Shown here one piece after another: positions 1 to 9,125 of a stretch of 64,000 bases of DNA. The notes beneath the pieces are model-generated. The model worked only from the letters and a program-made list of their open reading frames with translations, made no database searches and had not been told where the DNA came from. The stretch's first letter is position 1; each line of letters opens with the position of its first letter. The stretch covers positions 5,394,001 through 5,458,000 of the forward strand of contig NZ_CP108100.1 of NCBI RefSeq assembly GCF_036195045.1, in the 5' to 3' direction. The translations under genes were made by a program, and so were the position numbers. The DNA is from Streptomyces sp. NBC_00236 (lineage in GTDB: Bacteria; Actinomycetota; Actinomycetes; Streptomycetales; Streptomycetaceae).

Positions 1-788
1 GCGCGACCGTCACCGCCGTACAGCTGGCCCTGGCGGCCCAGGCCTCCGGCCACACGGTCGCCCTGGTCGACATGGACCTGCAGTCCGGAGACATCGCCTC
101 GTTCCTGGACGTACAGTTCCGCCGTTCCATCGTCGACCTGGCCGCGATCAGCGACATCTCGCCCCGCGTCCTGTCCGACGCCGTGTTCAGCCACGGCAGC
201 GGCCTCGCCCTGCTGCTGGCACCCGGCGAGGGCGAACGGGGCGAGGAGGTCAGCGACCGGTCCGCCCGGCAGATCGTCAGCGCACTGCGTTCGCGGTACG
301 AGGTCGTGGTCATCGACTGCGGCAGCCAGATGAACGGCGCCAACGCCGCAGCCATCGAGATGGCCGACATCGCCCTGCTGGTCACGACCCCGGACGTGGT
401 CGCGGTGCGCGGCGCGAAGCGCATCGTACGGATGTGGGACCGCCTCCAGATCCGCAAGGCGGAGGAGACGACGACCCTCGTCAACCGCTACAGCCGCAAC
501 ACGGAGATCCAGCCCCCGCTGATCCAGAAGATCACGGGGACCCGGATCGCGGGCACGGCGATTCCCGCCAACTTCAAGGAACTCCAGGGCGCGGTCGACG
601 CCGGCCGCATGCACGAACTCGACGCGAAGAGCGTCGTCAAACAGGCGCTCTGGGCCCTGGCGGGCGAGCTCGGTCTGGTGAAGGTTCCCGCCGGGGCGGA
701 AGGCAGTGGCAAGTACAAGAACGACCGGGGTTCGATCGGGCGCTCGCGCAGGCGGGGCGATTCCGCGGGCCGTGGCAAATCCGACTGA
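1..788 (+). CDS. tadZ: TadZ/CpaE-like pilus localisation ATPase (5' truncated)
   Basis: The open frame runs in from the left edge (first full codon at base 3), so the true start and the Walker A lysine loop lie outside the window. The visible part keeps the MinD/ParA-type hallmark LVDMDLQSGD just inside the edge and a hydrophobic beta strand ending in VVIDCGS (Walker B region). TadZ/CpaE proteins of this family localise the Tad pilus secretion machine. The assignment rests on this fold and on the genes that follow in the same direction: two TadE-like proteins, CpaF, TadB and TadC. The C-terminal tail is rich in Arg, Gly and Ser. The next gene starts 16 bp downstream, which suggests one operon. 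Confidence 0.85.
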   Translation, partial: ATVTAVQLALAAQASGHTVALVDMDLQSGDIASFLDVQFRRSIVDLAAISDISPRVLSDAVFSHGSGLALLLAPGEGERGEEVSDRSARQIVSALRSRYEVVVIDCGSQMNGANAAAIEMADIALLVTTPDVVAVRGAKRIVRMWDRLQIRKAEETTTLVNRYSRNTEIQPPLIQKITGTRIAGTAIPANFKELQGAVDAGRMHELDAKSVVKQALWALAGELGLVKVPAGAEGSGKYKNDRGSIGRSRRRGDSAGRGKSD

Positions 789-804
789 GGGGGCAGGTTG
801 ATCC

Positions 805-1212
805 ATGGTGACCACCGAGAGGGCGGAAACCCGGATAGGCAGGAGGCGTGACCGCGACCGCGGACAGACCGCGATCGAGTTCGTCGGGGTTACGCCACTG
901 ATCATCCTGATGCTCATCGCGCTCTGGCAGTGCGCGCTGTACGGCTACACGTTCATCCTGGCCGGGAACGCGGCGGATGTGGCGGCGCGGGCGGGGAACG
1001 GGTCGCAGTGGAACCAGGACGCGGCCTGCGAGCGTGCCGGCAGGGAGGACCTGCCGAGCGCCTGGCAGGGCAAGGCTGACTTCGGTTGTGACACCGAGGC
1101 GGGACCTCTGTACAAGGCGAAGGTCACGCTCACCGTCCCCGTGCTGGTCCCCGGAGTACTCGACTGGGGCCCGCATGTCACCGGCGAAGCAGCGTCCGCG
1201 AGGGAGGGCTGA
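805..1212 (+). CDS. TadE-like pseudopilin 1
   Basis: 135 aa. A short basic N-terminus ends in RDRGQTAIEF (Gly20, Glu25), the type IVb prepilin cleavage pattern with Glu at +5, followed by one hydrophobic helix at about residues 27-50. The remainder is an extracytoplasmic domain with two cysteines. TadE-like proteins are minor pseudopilins processed by the A24 prepilin peptidase and required for Flp pilus assembly. It sits between TadZ and a second TadE-like gene that starts 3 bp after its stop, so the two are probably translationally linked. Confidence 0.85.
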   Translation: MVTTERAETRIGRRRDRDRGQTAIEFVGVTPLIILMLIALWQCALYGYTFILAGNAADVAARAGNGSQWNQDAACERAGREDLPSAWQGKADFGCDTEAGPLYKAKVTLTVPVLVPGVLDWGPHVTGEAASAREG

Positions 1213-1215
1213 TCC

Positions 1216-1593
1216 ATGACGGGGAACAAGCGAAGGTCTGTCCGCGACCGCGGCCAGGTCGCCTTCGAGTACATGGGGTTCGTCCCGCTGCTGCTGCTGG
1301 TCGGCCTCTGCGCCATTCAGCTGGGCATCGCCGCGTACGCGGTGAACCAGGCGGGCACCGGCGCCCGGGCGGCAGCGCGTACGGCCAGTCACGAGTTTCC
1401 GGAGACCCCGCCGACGCTGGCAGGCCACCGGGCCATGAGCGACTGGATCTCCAAGAACGGCAATGCGCAATTCGTGCCCTCGTACGGGGCCGACACCGTG
1501 ACGTACACCGCCAAGGTCAAGATCCCCTCGATCATCCCGTGGGTCGACGACTTCGGTACCGCCACCCGCAGTTCCACCATGCCGAAGGAATGA
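1216..1593 (+). CDS. TadE-like pseudopilin 2
   Basis: 125 aa. The N-terminus carries DRGQVAFEYMG (Gly13, Glu18), again the type IVb processing motif, then a hydrophobic helix to about residue 38 and an extracytoplasmic domain. It follows pseudopilin 1 by 3 bp and precedes the CpaF ATPase by 66 bp. Paired TadE/TadF-like genes are usual in tad loci. Which of the two corresponds to TadE and which to TadF cannot be settled from sequence alone. Confidence 0.83.
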   Translation: MTGNKRRSVRDRGQVAFEYMGFVPLLLLVGLCAIQLGIAAYAVNQAGTGARAAARTASHEFPETPPTLAGHRAMSDWISKNGNAQFVPSYGADTVTYTAKVKIPSIIPWVDDFGTATRSSTMPKE

Positions 1594-1659
1594 CGCGGAG
1601 CAGCCGCCGCCCCACCCACACCGCACCACACCGGCCAGCCGGATCTAGGAGTCAGCGAA

Positions 1660-2997
1660 ATGAGTCTGCGGGCACGCATCACCGCCCCCGAGGAGCAAGC
1701 CGGGGGGCGGGAGGACGGCCACATGGTCGCCTCCTACCGGGCCAAGCTGCTTGAGGAGATCGACCTGGCGGAGATGTCCTCGCTGGCCGCTGCCGACCGG
1801 CGGGCCCGCCTGGAGCGCGTACTCGGGCACATCATCAGCCGCGAAGGCCCGGTTCTCTCGACCGTCGAACGGTCGCAGCTGATCCGCCGGGTCGTCGACG
1901 AGGCCCTCGGCCTCGGCATCCTGGAACCGCTGCTCGAAGACGCGTCCATCACCGAAATCATGGTGAACGGCCCCGACCAGATCTTCGTCGAGCGCAGCGG
2001 CAAGGTCGAACAGCTCCCGATGCGCTTCGGCTCGCACGAGCAGCTGATGCAGACCATCGAGCGCATCGTCTCGACCGTCAACCGGCGCGTGGACGAGTCG
2101 AACCCGATGGTGGACGCCCGCCTCCCCAGCGGCGAGCGTGTCAACGTGATCATCCCGCCGCTCGCGCTGACCGGTGCCACGCTCACGATCCGACGGTTCC
2201 CGAGGGCCTTCACCCTCCAGGAGATGATCAACTTCGGCTCGCTCGACGAGCAGATGCTGATCCTGCTGTCCGGGCTCGTCCAGGCCAAGCTCAACATCAT
2301 CGTCTCCGGCGCCACCGGCACCGGCAAGACGACCCTGCTCAACGCGCTCTCCGGGCTGATCCCCAACAACGAGCGCATCATCACCATCGAGGACTCCGCC
2401 GAACTCCAGCTCCAGCAGAACCACGTCATCCGGCTGGAGTCCCGCCCCGCGAACGTCGAGGGCAAGGGCCAGATCTCGATCCGTGACCTGGTCCGCAACT
2501 CCCTGCGTATGCGCCCCGACCGCATCGTCGTCGGTGAGGTCCGTGGCGGCGAGTCGCTCGACATGCTCCAGGCGATGTCCACCGGTCACGACGGCTCCCT
2601 CGCCACCGTCCACGCCAACAACGCCGAGGACGCGCTGATGCGTCTGCAGACCCTTGCCTCCATGTCGGAGATCAAGATCCCCTTCGAGGCCCTGCACGAC
2701 CAGATCAACAGCGCTGTGGACGTGATCGTCCAGCTCACCCGGCACGCGGACGGTGGTCGAAAGATCACCGAGATCGCGATCCTCGACTCGCACGGCCGCG
2801 ACAACTACCGCATCGTCAGCGTCGCCCGCTTCATTCCCCAGCCGATGGCCGCCGACGGGCGGATCTACGGCCAGTTCCAGTACCTTCCGCTCCCGCGCAA
2901 GATCGCCGAACGCCTCTACATGGCCAGCCAGCCCATTCCCCAGGCCTTCGGTGTCGCCTCGTCCGACGAACAGCTCGCCACCCGAGAGGCCAAGTAG
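1660..2997 (+). CDS. tadA: TadA/CpaF secretion motor ATPase
   Basis: 445 aa, the normal length for the CpaF branch of type II/IV secretion ATPases. The Walker A is GATGTGKT at residues 217-224, the Walker B region is RIVVGEVRGGE at about 288-298, and the intervening Asp and His boxes are present. It is the cytoplasmic hexameric motor that drives Flp pilus extension through TadB/TadC. The gene begins at ATG after GGAG-type sequence and is followed within 10 bp by tadB, so it is part of the pilus operon. Confidence 0.95.
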   Translation: MSLRARITAPEEQAGGREDGHMVASYRAKLLEEIDLAEMSSLAAADRRARLERVLGHIISREGPVLSTVERSQLIRRVVDEALGLGILEPLLEDASITEIMVNGPDQIFVERSGKVEQLPMRFGSHEQLMQTIERIVSTVNRRVDESNPMVDARLPSGERVNVIIPPLALTGATLTIRRFPRAFTLQEMINFGSLDEQMLILLSGLVQAKLNIIVSGATGTGKTTLLNALSGLIPNNERIITIEDSAELQLQQNHVIRLESRPANVEGKGQISIRDLVRNSLRMRPDRIVVGEVRGGESLDMLQAMSTGHDGSLATVHANNAEDALMRLQTLASMSEIKIPFEALHDQINSAVDVIVQLTRHADGGRKITEIAILDSHGRDNYRIVSVARFIPQPMAADGRIYGQFQYLPLPRKIAERLYMASQPIPQAFGVASSDEQLATREAK

Positions 2998-3007
2998 GTA
3001 CCGCGCC

Positions 3008-3946
3008 ATGACCAATCTCCCCCTCCTCACGATCGGCGTCACGCTCGTCTGCGGCGTGCTCGGCGTCATGGGTCTGCACGCGTACGCCGGCGGCAAGGCC
3101 GACCGCGACGCCCTCGTCGACCGCCTGTCGCACACCGGTCAGATACAGGCCGCAGGGCGCCACCGCCGCTTCCAGGGCGTCGACCGCAGGCTGCGCAAGA
3201 CCGGACTGGGCCGCAGGATCGAGCTGAAGCTCGCCGCCACGGGCATGGAGATCACGCCCGGCGAGTTCTTCGTCTACGCGCTGATCGCCATGGCGGGCCT
3301 CTGGATGGCCGCCTCGTCGATCCTCGCCTCCTTCTTCGGCCCGGTCGCCGCACTGGTCGGGCTCTGGGGCACCAACGCCTTCCTGAACTACCAGCGGACC
3401 AAGCGCACCGAGCGCTTCATCAACCAGCTCCCCGAGCTCTCCCGCATCCTCGCCAACGCCACCCAGGCCGGACTCGCGCTGCGTACCGCGCTCTCCATGG
3501 CGGCGGACGAGCTGGAGGACCCGGCCGGCGAGGAACTCGCCCGCGTCGCCCGTCGCCTCAGCGTCGGCGAATCACTCGAGGACGCCATGAGCGAGCTGAC
3601 CGAGCGCCTGCCGTCACGTGAACTCGTCGTCCTGGTCACGACCCTCGTTCTCTCCAACCGGGCCGGCGGTACGGTCGTCAGCTCCCTGCGCAACCTCACC
3701 GAGACGCTGGAGGAGCGCAAGGAGACCCGTCGTGAGGTCAAGACGCAGCTGTCGCAGGTCACCGTCACGGCCTACGCGGTCCCGGGCTTCGGCATCGGGG
3801 CCATGCTCCTGATGAACGCCGTGATGCCGGGCGCACTCGACCGTATGACCGGCGCGTTCATCGGCCAGGTCGCCGTCATCGTCTCGCTGGTCCTGTACGC
3901 GATCGGATTCATCGTGATCCGCCGCCTGTCCCGTATCGACGTCTGA
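3008..3946 (+). CDS. tadB: TadB inner-membrane platform protein
   Basis: 312 aa from the ATG that starts MTNLPLLTIG, 10 bp after the stop of the motor gene. A longer frame open to 2753 overlaps the motor gene and is not credible. It has an N-terminal membrane segment, a pair of helices near residues 90-125, a cytoplasmic type II secretion F domain (about 150-260) and a C-terminal membrane pair. TadB and TadC together form the platform on which the motor acts. Order motor-TadB-TadC is the standard tad arrangement. Confidence 0.93.
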   Translation: MTNLPLLTIGVTLVCGVLGVMGLHAYAGGKADRDALVDRLSHTGQIQAAGRHRRFQGVDRRLRKTGLGRRIELKLAATGMEITPGEFFVYALIAMAGLWMAASSILASFFGPVAALVGLWGTNAFLNYQRTKRTERFINQLPELSRILANATQAGLALRTALSMAADELEDPAGEELARVARRLSVGESLEDAMSELTERLPSRELVVLVTTLVLSNRAGGTVVSSLRNLTETLEERKETRREVKTQLSQVTVTAYAVPGFGIGAMLLMNAVMPGALDRMTGAFIGQVAVIVSLVLYAIGFIVIRRLSRIDV

Positions 3947-3960
3947 GGGGAGGAGCGGAC

Positions 3961-4842
3961 ATGGACTTGTTGCTCGCACTCGTTGTAGGTCTTGCCGTGT
4001 ACGGAGTGATCGCCGGCATCCGGATGTACCGTGCCGACGCCAAGCTGCCCGGGGACCTGGCCATCGCCCTGGAGGTCGGCTCCAGCCGTACCAGCGCGGT
4101 CGGCTCCGGCATCGACCGGATGGGCATGCGGTGGGCCCCCGCGGTGCTCAGGATGATGGGCCCCAAGGCCGTCAACAAGAAGCGCCACCAGATCGACATG
4201 GCCGGTAACCCCGGCGGCCTCACCATCGACCGGTACGCCGCCCGGCGTGCGGTCTACGGTGCCCTGGGCGGGTTCGGCGCTCTGTCGATGCTCATGCGCG
4301 GCCAGGTCTTCGTCGCCATCCTGCTCCTCGCGTTCGGCGCCTTCTGGGTGGAGGTCGGCATCTGGTCGGCCGTCCGCGTCCGCAAGGAACACATCGAACG
4401 CACGCTCCCCGACTTCCTCGACGTGCTCGCGGTCGTCGTCTCGGCAGGCCTCGGCTTCCGCCAGGCGCTGGAGCGCGTCGCCGAGAAGTACGAAGGCCCC
4501 TGGGCGGACGAACTCCGCATCACACTGCGCCAGATGGACATGGGCGTCAGTCGTCGCCAGGCCTTCGAGGAACTGCGCAAGCGCAACGACTCCGAGCAGG
4601 TCGCCATGTTCGTGACCACGCTCCAGCAGGGCGAGGAGCTGGGTGCGCCGATCGTCGAGACGCTGATCCAGATCGCCAACGACATGCGCCGCACCGACGC
4701 ACAGAACGCACGACGGAAGGCGGCCAAGGCCGTCCCGAAGGCGACCTTCGCGGTCACCTCGTTCCTGCTCCCGGGAACGCTGGTGATGCTGACGGTCGGA
4801 TTCGTCTACGGGGCCAACGTCGACTTCTCGTTCATGAAGTGA
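3961..4842 (+). CDS. tadC: TadC inner-membrane platform protein
   Basis: 293 aa with a type II secretion F domain at about residues 145-265, an N-terminal membrane segment starting at the initiator, a central hydrophobic pair around 95-125 and a final helix at about 265-287. It follows TadB by 14 bp with an AGGAG ribosome site. It is the second platform component of the Flp pilus. The next gene, a sensor kinase, starts 55 bp downstream, so regulation genes appear to be co-transcribed with the secretion apparatus. Confidence 0.93.
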   Translation: MDLLLALVVGLAVYGVIAGIRMYRADAKLPGDLAIALEVGSSRTSAVGSGIDRMGMRWAPAVLRMMGPKAVNKKRHQIDMAGNPGGLTIDRYAARRAVYGALGGFGALSMLMRGQVFVAILLLAFGAFWVEVGIWSAVRVRKEHIERTLPDFLDVLAVVVSAGLGFRQALERVAEKYEGPWADELRITLRQMDMGVSRRQAFEELRKRNDSEQVAMFVTTLQQGEELGAPIVETLIQIANDMRRTDAQNARRKAAKAVPKATFAVTSFLLPGTLVMLTVGFVYGANVDFSFMK

Positions 4843-4897
4843 TGACCCCGCATGCCGAGGATGATGAGAACGATGAGCCCGAGGAGGTGACAGGCGC

Positions 4898-6214
4898 ATG
4901 GCATTTCAACTGAGCGACTCTCAACCGGGGTTGACGAGTGAGGTACGCCAGGCGCTCGCGAACCCGGGCGCGCAGCCGGCCTTCGCGATCCAGCTCAACG
5001 CGCTCCAGGCCATGTGCCGGCAGGTCTTCGGATTCCGCCTGGCCATGACGGCCATGGCGACGCCGTTCGCCATCGACCGCACAGCACCCGGTCTCGCGAC
5101 CTGGCTGATCGGCGCGGCCATCCTCGTCACCTTCATGGGTTCCTACGTCCTCTTCCGGGACTGGGAGCGCTTCGGCCCGCTCTTCCTGCGCCACCCCTGG
5201 CTGCTAGGGGTCGACGCGGTCTTCGGCGCCTTGCTGCTGATCACCGCCACACCGGAATCCACCCTGGCGTACGTCACGGTCTGCACACCGCTGCTCGCCG
5301 GACTCGTCTACGGGTGGCGGGGCGCGGCAGTCTTCGCCGCCCTCCAAACGCTGATCATCTTCGGCGTGTACGGCACCGACGCGAAACTGGAGGCCAGCGA
5401 GGCCACCGCGCTGCTTCTCCCCGGCTTCTGTGTGATCGCCGGTGCGGTCGGTGTCACCCTGCGCAACCTGCTGCTCCGCTTCGGCACGGCGAGTCAGGCC
5501 CTCACCGAGACCCGCGCGCGACTGGCCGTGAGCGAAGCGATCGAGGGCGAACGCACCCGTCTGGCCCGGGAGATGCACGACTCCGTGGCCAAGACACTCC
5601 ATGGACTGGCGATGGCAGCCGATGGCCTGGCCAGCTCGTCCGACCGGATGGACCCGCTGACCGTCAAGCACCAGGCCGAGCTTGTCGCCCGGTCCGCCCG
5701 GCGCGCGGCGGCGGAGTCGCGCGAGCTGCTGTCGGACCTGCGCCGCGAGTCGGGACTCGACGGCGGCATCGATGTCGTGGGCGAACTGCAAGCACGTGCC
5801 GACGACTTCACCCGCCGCCATGGCCTCACCGCGACCTTCCGACTGCTGAACGACATCCCGGTCCCGCCCGTGCCCCAGGTCGTGGCCCGGCAACTGCTCA
5901 CCATCGCCTCCGAGGCGATGGAGAACGCCAACCGCCACGCGCACCCCACCTATCTCGTCGTCCTCGCCGGAGTGAAGGGCGACGTCCTCAGGATCAGCGT
6001 GTACGACGACGGGAAGGGCCTGCCCGCCGGTGTCACGCTCGACGACCTCAGACGTGCCGGCCACTTCGGACTCGTCGGCATGGTCGAACGCGCCGCGTCC
6101 ATCGGCGCCCGCATCCGCATCGGCAAGGGCAAGGCAGTCACCGGCACGGAAGTCCGCCTGGAACTGCCCATGGCCGCCCTGACCCAGGCACCACCCGCTT
6201 CTCCGCTCGATTGA
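4898..6214 (+). CDS. Sensor histidine kinase of the tad locus (NarL partner type)
   Basis: 438 aa. The N-terminal half has several hydrophobic segments (about residues 65-190). A HisKA_3 dimerisation box follows with phospho-acceptor His227 in LAREMHDSVAKT, then a HATPase domain with an N box (EAMENANRHAH) and G boxes (DDGKGLP and FGLVGM). This architecture belongs to the DesK/NarX-like kinases that pair with NarL/LuxR response regulators, and the next gene is one. The signal is unknown; there is no obvious large extracellular sensor domain, so a membrane-borne cue is likely. AGGAGG sits just upstream of the ATG. Confidence 0.92.
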   Translation: MAFQLSDSQPGLTSEVRQALANPGAQPAFAIQLNALQAMCRQVFGFRLAMTAMATPFAIDRTAPGLATWLIGAAILVTFMGSYVLFRDWERFGPLFLRHPWLLGVDAVFGALLLITATPESTLAYVTVCTPLLAGLVYGWRGAAVFAALQTLIIFGVYGTDAKLEASEATALLLPGFCVIAGAVGVTLRNLLLRFGTASQALTETRARLAVSEAIEGERTRLAREMHDSVAKTLHGLAMAADGLASSSDRMDPLTVKHQAELVARSARRAAAESRELLSDLRRESGLDGGIDVVGELQARADDFTRRHGLTATFRLLNDIPVPPVPQVVARQLLTIASEAMENANRHAHPTYLVVLAGVKGDVLRISVYDDGKGLPAGVTLDDLRRAGHFGLVGMVERAASIGARIRIGKGKAVTGTEVRLELPMAALTQAPPASPLD

Positions 6215-6260
6215 CCCGCTCCCCACCCGTCCCCACAGATACATGAGAGGAGGTCGCAGA

Positions 6261-7358
6261 ATGTCGGACGACGTCTCCCGTGCCTCGGGCCAGAACTGGG
6301 CCGCACAGCCCCACGCCTCCCAGCACACGTCCTCGCACGGCACACCGGTCACTTCCGAATCCAGCTCCCCGGGGTTCCCCGTTCCTCAGCAGGCAGCGGC
6401 ATCCGGAACCATGCCGGCCTTCCCCCCTGCCCCCGGCCTTCCCGCTCCAGGACCGATGAGAGTCGTCGTCGCCGACGACAACCCCGTGGTCCGGGCGGGG
6501 CTCGGCGCCCTGCTCTCCGGCCGGAACGACATCGAAGTCGTCGCCGAGGCCGCGGACGGCCGCCAGGCCTACGACATGGCAGTCCAGCACCGCCCCGATG
6601 TCGTGCTGCTGGACGTCCGCATGCCCGGTGTGGACGGCATCTCCGCGCTGCCGCACCTGGTCCAGGTCGCGCCGGTGATGATGCTGACCTACAGCCGCGA
6701 GAGCGAGATCGTCCACGAGGCGCTGCGGCTGGGCGCGGGTGGATACCTGGTGCACGGCGAGTTCACCGCCGACCAGTTGGTGCAGGCCGTACGCGACACG
6801 CAGAGTGGCCGGGCCCACTTCACCGCCACGGCGGCGAACGCGCTCCTGGCTCATATGCGGCAGGGTTCCGGACCGCAGGGGTCGGTCCTGCCGGAGGGTC
6901 TGGGCACGGCGCTGACCTCAGGTGTTCCGTATCAGCAGCCGGGATATGACGGCCGCACTCCTGGTTCGCCCCAGCAACACGATGCGTATGCACATCCACC
7001 GATGCCTATGGCGCCCCCTCAACAGGCCGCATCCGGGGCACGACTGGCTGTTTCCTCGCAAGGTCTTTCGCATTTGCAACCGAATGTGGGACAGTCTTCC
7101 GTAACTGGGCGGCCGGGTGTGCCTCCTGACAGGCAGCAGTACGGGCTGAGTTCGAGGGAGGTGGAGGTCATGGATCTGATTGCGTCCGGCATGAGCAATC
7201 AGCAGATCGCCGCCACCTGTTTCATCAGCGAGAAGACGGTCAAGAACCACATCAACCGCATCTTCACCAAACTGCACAGCGGCAGCCGCAGCGAGGCGAT
7301 CGCCCGCTGGCTCGGCACGGCATCGCCTGCCGGGCCTGCCGCACGGGGGGACAGGTAG
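6261..7358 (+). CDS. NarL/LuxR-family response regulator of the tad locus
   Basis: 365 aa from the ATG preceded by GAGGAGG; an in-frame ATG at 6243 lies upstream of that ribosome site and is rejected. A disordered Ser/Pro-rich leader of about 65 residues precedes the receiver domain, whose phospho-acceptor is Asp118 in VVLLDVRMPG. A long Pro/Gly/Gln-rich linker leads to a C-terminal LuxR helix-turn-helix (SSREVEVMDLIASG to EKTVKNHINRIF). It lies 46 bp after its cognate kinase. NarL-type regulators bind palindromes with GGG and CCC arms, such as the DosR box, which is why I suspect it of binding the GGGCCC elements found before the prepilin and toxin genes. Confidence 0.92.
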   Translation: MSDDVSRASGQNWAAQPHASQHTSSHGTPVTSESSSPGFPVPQQAAASGTMPAFPPAPGLPAPGPMRVVVADDNPVVRAGLGALLSGRNDIEVVAEAADGRQAYDMAVQHRPDVVLLDVRMPGVDGISALPHLVQVAPVMMLTYSRESEIVHEALRLGAGGYLVHGEFTADQLVQAVRDTQSGRAHFTATAANALLAHMRQGSGPQGSVLPEGLGTALTSGVPYQQPGYDGRTPGSPQQHDAYAHPPMPMAPPQQAASGARLAVSSQGLSHLQPNVGQSSVTGRPGVPPDRQQYGLSSREVEVMDLIASGMSNQQIAATCFISEKTVKNHINRIFTKLHSGSRSEAIARWLGTASPAGPAARGDR

Positions 7359-7398
7359 TCATGGCTGATCGGGGGATCGAGCGAGACGTGGCGAGTCA

Positions 7399-7501
7399 GG
7401 GCCCGGGGGCCCAGTCCCGGACGCGCAGGGCCCAACTGCTGGATTGGGCCCGGGAATGGGCCCTGGGACCCTCTGGTGGGCATGGTGTTCCGCCGTATGT
7501 T
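7399..7501 (+). promoter_or_regulatory. GGGCCC cluster and -10 box before the Flp prepilin gene
   Basis: Five GGGCCC cores or close variants lie between 7399 and 7471, including TTGGGCCC at 7444-7451. The 18 bp at 7456-7473 (ATGGGCCCTGGGACCCTC) match the consensus seen at the toxin promoters at 12 of 18 positions, and a -10-like TATGTT follows at 7496-7501, the same spacing as at those promoters. The 5' leader then runs about 105 nt and contains a short hairpin (TCGGCCG at 7571-7577 with CGGCCGA at 7587-7593) just before the ribosome site. Confidence 0.6.
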
Positions 7502-7610
7502 TCTCGTATCGCAAACGGCACCGGCCAGGAGGAAGCCGGTAACGGGAGCGAGAACAAAGGAACTTGCGAGTCGGCCGGCAGTCGGTCGGCCGAATCTGGA
7601 GGGGAACACC

Positions 7611-7841
7611 ATGTCGAACATCACCCTGAAGACCGCCGTCCGCGTCAACGGCTGGGCCAACACCGCCGTCTCCAAGATCCAGAAGCGCTACGAGACCGCG
7701 GACCGCGGCCAGACGGCCTTCGAGTACCTCGGCATCATCCTGGTGGTCGTCGCGATCATCGGTGGCATGGTGGCCTCGGGCATCGGCGGCGCGATCACGA
7801 CTCGTATCACCGGTCTGGTGAGCTCCATCACCGCCGGCTAA
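7611..7841 (+). CDS. flp: Flp-family prepilin (major Tad pilin)
   Basis: 76 aa, a typical Flp length. A 33-residue basic leader ends in ADRG, then QTAFEYLG: cleavage after Gly33 places Glu38 at +5 and Tyr39 at +6, the type IVb signature. One long hydrophobic helix (about 40-60) follows. The ATG at 7611 is chosen because CTGGAGGGG lies just upstream. The mature pilin forms the Tad fibre after cleavage by the A24 peptidase, whose gene is 36 kb away at 43802. The same DRGQ-A-EYLG motif recurs in three toxin genes in this window. Confidence 0.93.
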   Translation: MSNITLKTAVRVNGWANTAVSKIQKRYETADRGQTAFEYLGIILVVVAIIGGMVASGIGGAITTRITGLVSSITAG

Positions 7842-8491
7842 TGGAGCTGCGTAAACGCCGCGACGCAGGGCAGGCCTTCCCCATCTACATTGTGATGGTG
7901 GCGGGCCTGCTCTTCCTCGCGTTCGCGTTCTTTGCTGTCGGTCAGGCCTCCGCCACGCGTAACGGCGCCCAGGGCGCTGCGGATGCTGCGGCGCTTGCTG
8001 CCGCGCAGGATGCTCGGGACGGGTTGACGCCGTCGCTTCTCGCGGCGCTTCGGGAGCCGAACGGCCTGAACGAGTTTCTGGCTACGCACCAGTACTTCCA
8101 GGCGGGGCGCGGGAAAGCCATGCAGCTTGCATCCGACAACCGTTCGGACGTCATTGATTTCTATTGGCGGCCGGGCTATTGGCAGGACAAGGTCACGGCC
8201 AGGATCGAAACTCGCTACACCGTGGGGGATTCGGTCATCCCTGGCACGGAGAACAAGCGGGCCACGGCCACGGCTACCGCAGTGATCAAGTTTCGGTGCG
8301 GCTCCAAGGTCAAGGATGTTCCGGCGCCCGAACCCGGCGATGGTGACGGGTCCGACACGGGCGGTGAAGTTAGTCTGCCTGTAGTCACCCTCGTTTGCGA
8401 CGGACGGGACGTCCCAATCGATCTGGGCAGTAGCGACCCCTTGGCCGGCCTGAGCAAGTTGATCTTTGCCGTGCATCTGATCGACGACTGA
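7841..8491 (+). CDS. TadG-like pilus assembly protein
   Basis: 216 aa. The ATG overlaps the prepilin stop by one base (TAATG), indicating translational coupling. After a short basic leader with DAGQAFPIY, a single hydrophobic helix (about 14-34) is followed by the Ala-rich NGAQGAADAAALAAAQ segment typical of the putative Flp pilus-assembly TadG family. The remainder is extracytoplasmic. Unlike the true pilins it lacks Glu at +5 of the GQ site, so it may not be processed. A role as an anchor or tip component of the pilus is inferred from position. Confidence 0.78.
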   Translation: MELRKRRDAGQAFPIYIVMVAGLLFLAFAFFAVGQASATRNGAQGAADAAALAAAQDARDGLTPSLLAALREPNGLNEFLATHQYFQAGRGKAMQLASDNRSDVIDFYWRPGYWQDKVTARIETRYTVGDSVIPGTENKRATATATAVIKFRCGSKVKDVPAPEPGDGDGSDTGGEVSLPVVTLVCDGRDVPIDLGSSDPLAGLSKLIFAVHLIDD

Positions 8492-8522
8492 CAGCGAACG
8501 ACGAGTAAAGGAACCTGAACCC

Positions 8523-9125
8523 ATGAGTATTCGGCGCACCACGAAGTCCCGACGGGCGGTGGCGGCTGCCTCAATGGCTGCTGTGCTGACTCTTGTTGTC
8601 ACCGGATGCGGTGGCGATGACGGTGGAAAGACGGAGAATTCCGGCTCTTCGTCGTCTGCCAAGCCATCTGGTGAGGACAAGGGTGCGGGGGGCGACACCG
8701 CTGCTGGGGACCAGGTGGACCCGAATGCGAAGCTCGCCGAGGTCAAGGGTCAAGGTGGGCTGACTCTCGTTATCAATCAGGTAAAGCGTGACTCCGGCGG
8801 TTTCCTCACGGTTCAGGGGCAAATCAAGAACGAGGGCGACCAGTCCAAGAACACGGCTGGCTGGGCAGGCTCGGAGAGCGCTGTCGTGGCTAAGAACCCG
8901 AACTCTGTCGCGGGAGCGACTCTGGTGGACAAGGTAGGCAAGAAGCGCTACTACGTTCTCCGCGACACGGATTCAAACTGCCTGTGCACGACGGGGATTC
9001 TTCCCCTGCAGCCAGGTAAGGAGACGCCCGTCTTCATGCAGTTCCCGGCGCCGCCGGAAACCAGCACTGAAGTCGACTTCACCTTGCCCACCTTCGCCAC
9101 CGCTTCGCTGAAGATCTCTGGGTGA
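8523..9125 (+). CDS. Lipoprotein of the tad locus
   Basis: 200 aa. A basic N-terminus and hydrophobic stretch end in the lipobox LVVTGC, giving lipidated Cys29, followed by a Gly/Ser/Asp-rich linker. The folded part (about 75-200) has a beta-rich pattern with NEGDQSKN and a CLC pair (about 154-156), reminiscent of extracellular immunoglobulin-like lipoprotein domains, but I do not recognise a named family. It lies 31 bp after the TadG-like gene and overlaps the following OmpA-domain gene. It is probably an exported accessory of the pilus. Confidence 0.7.
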   Translation: MSIRRTTKSRRAVAAASMAAVLTLVVTGCGGDDGGKTENSGSSSSAKPSGEDKGAGGDTAAGDQVDPNAKLAEVKGQGGLTLVINQVKRDSGGFLTVQGQIKNEGDQSKNTAGWAGSESAVVAKNPNSVAGATLVDKVGKKRYYVLRDTDSNCLCTTGILPLQPGKETPVFMQFPAPPETSTEVDFTLPTFATASLKISG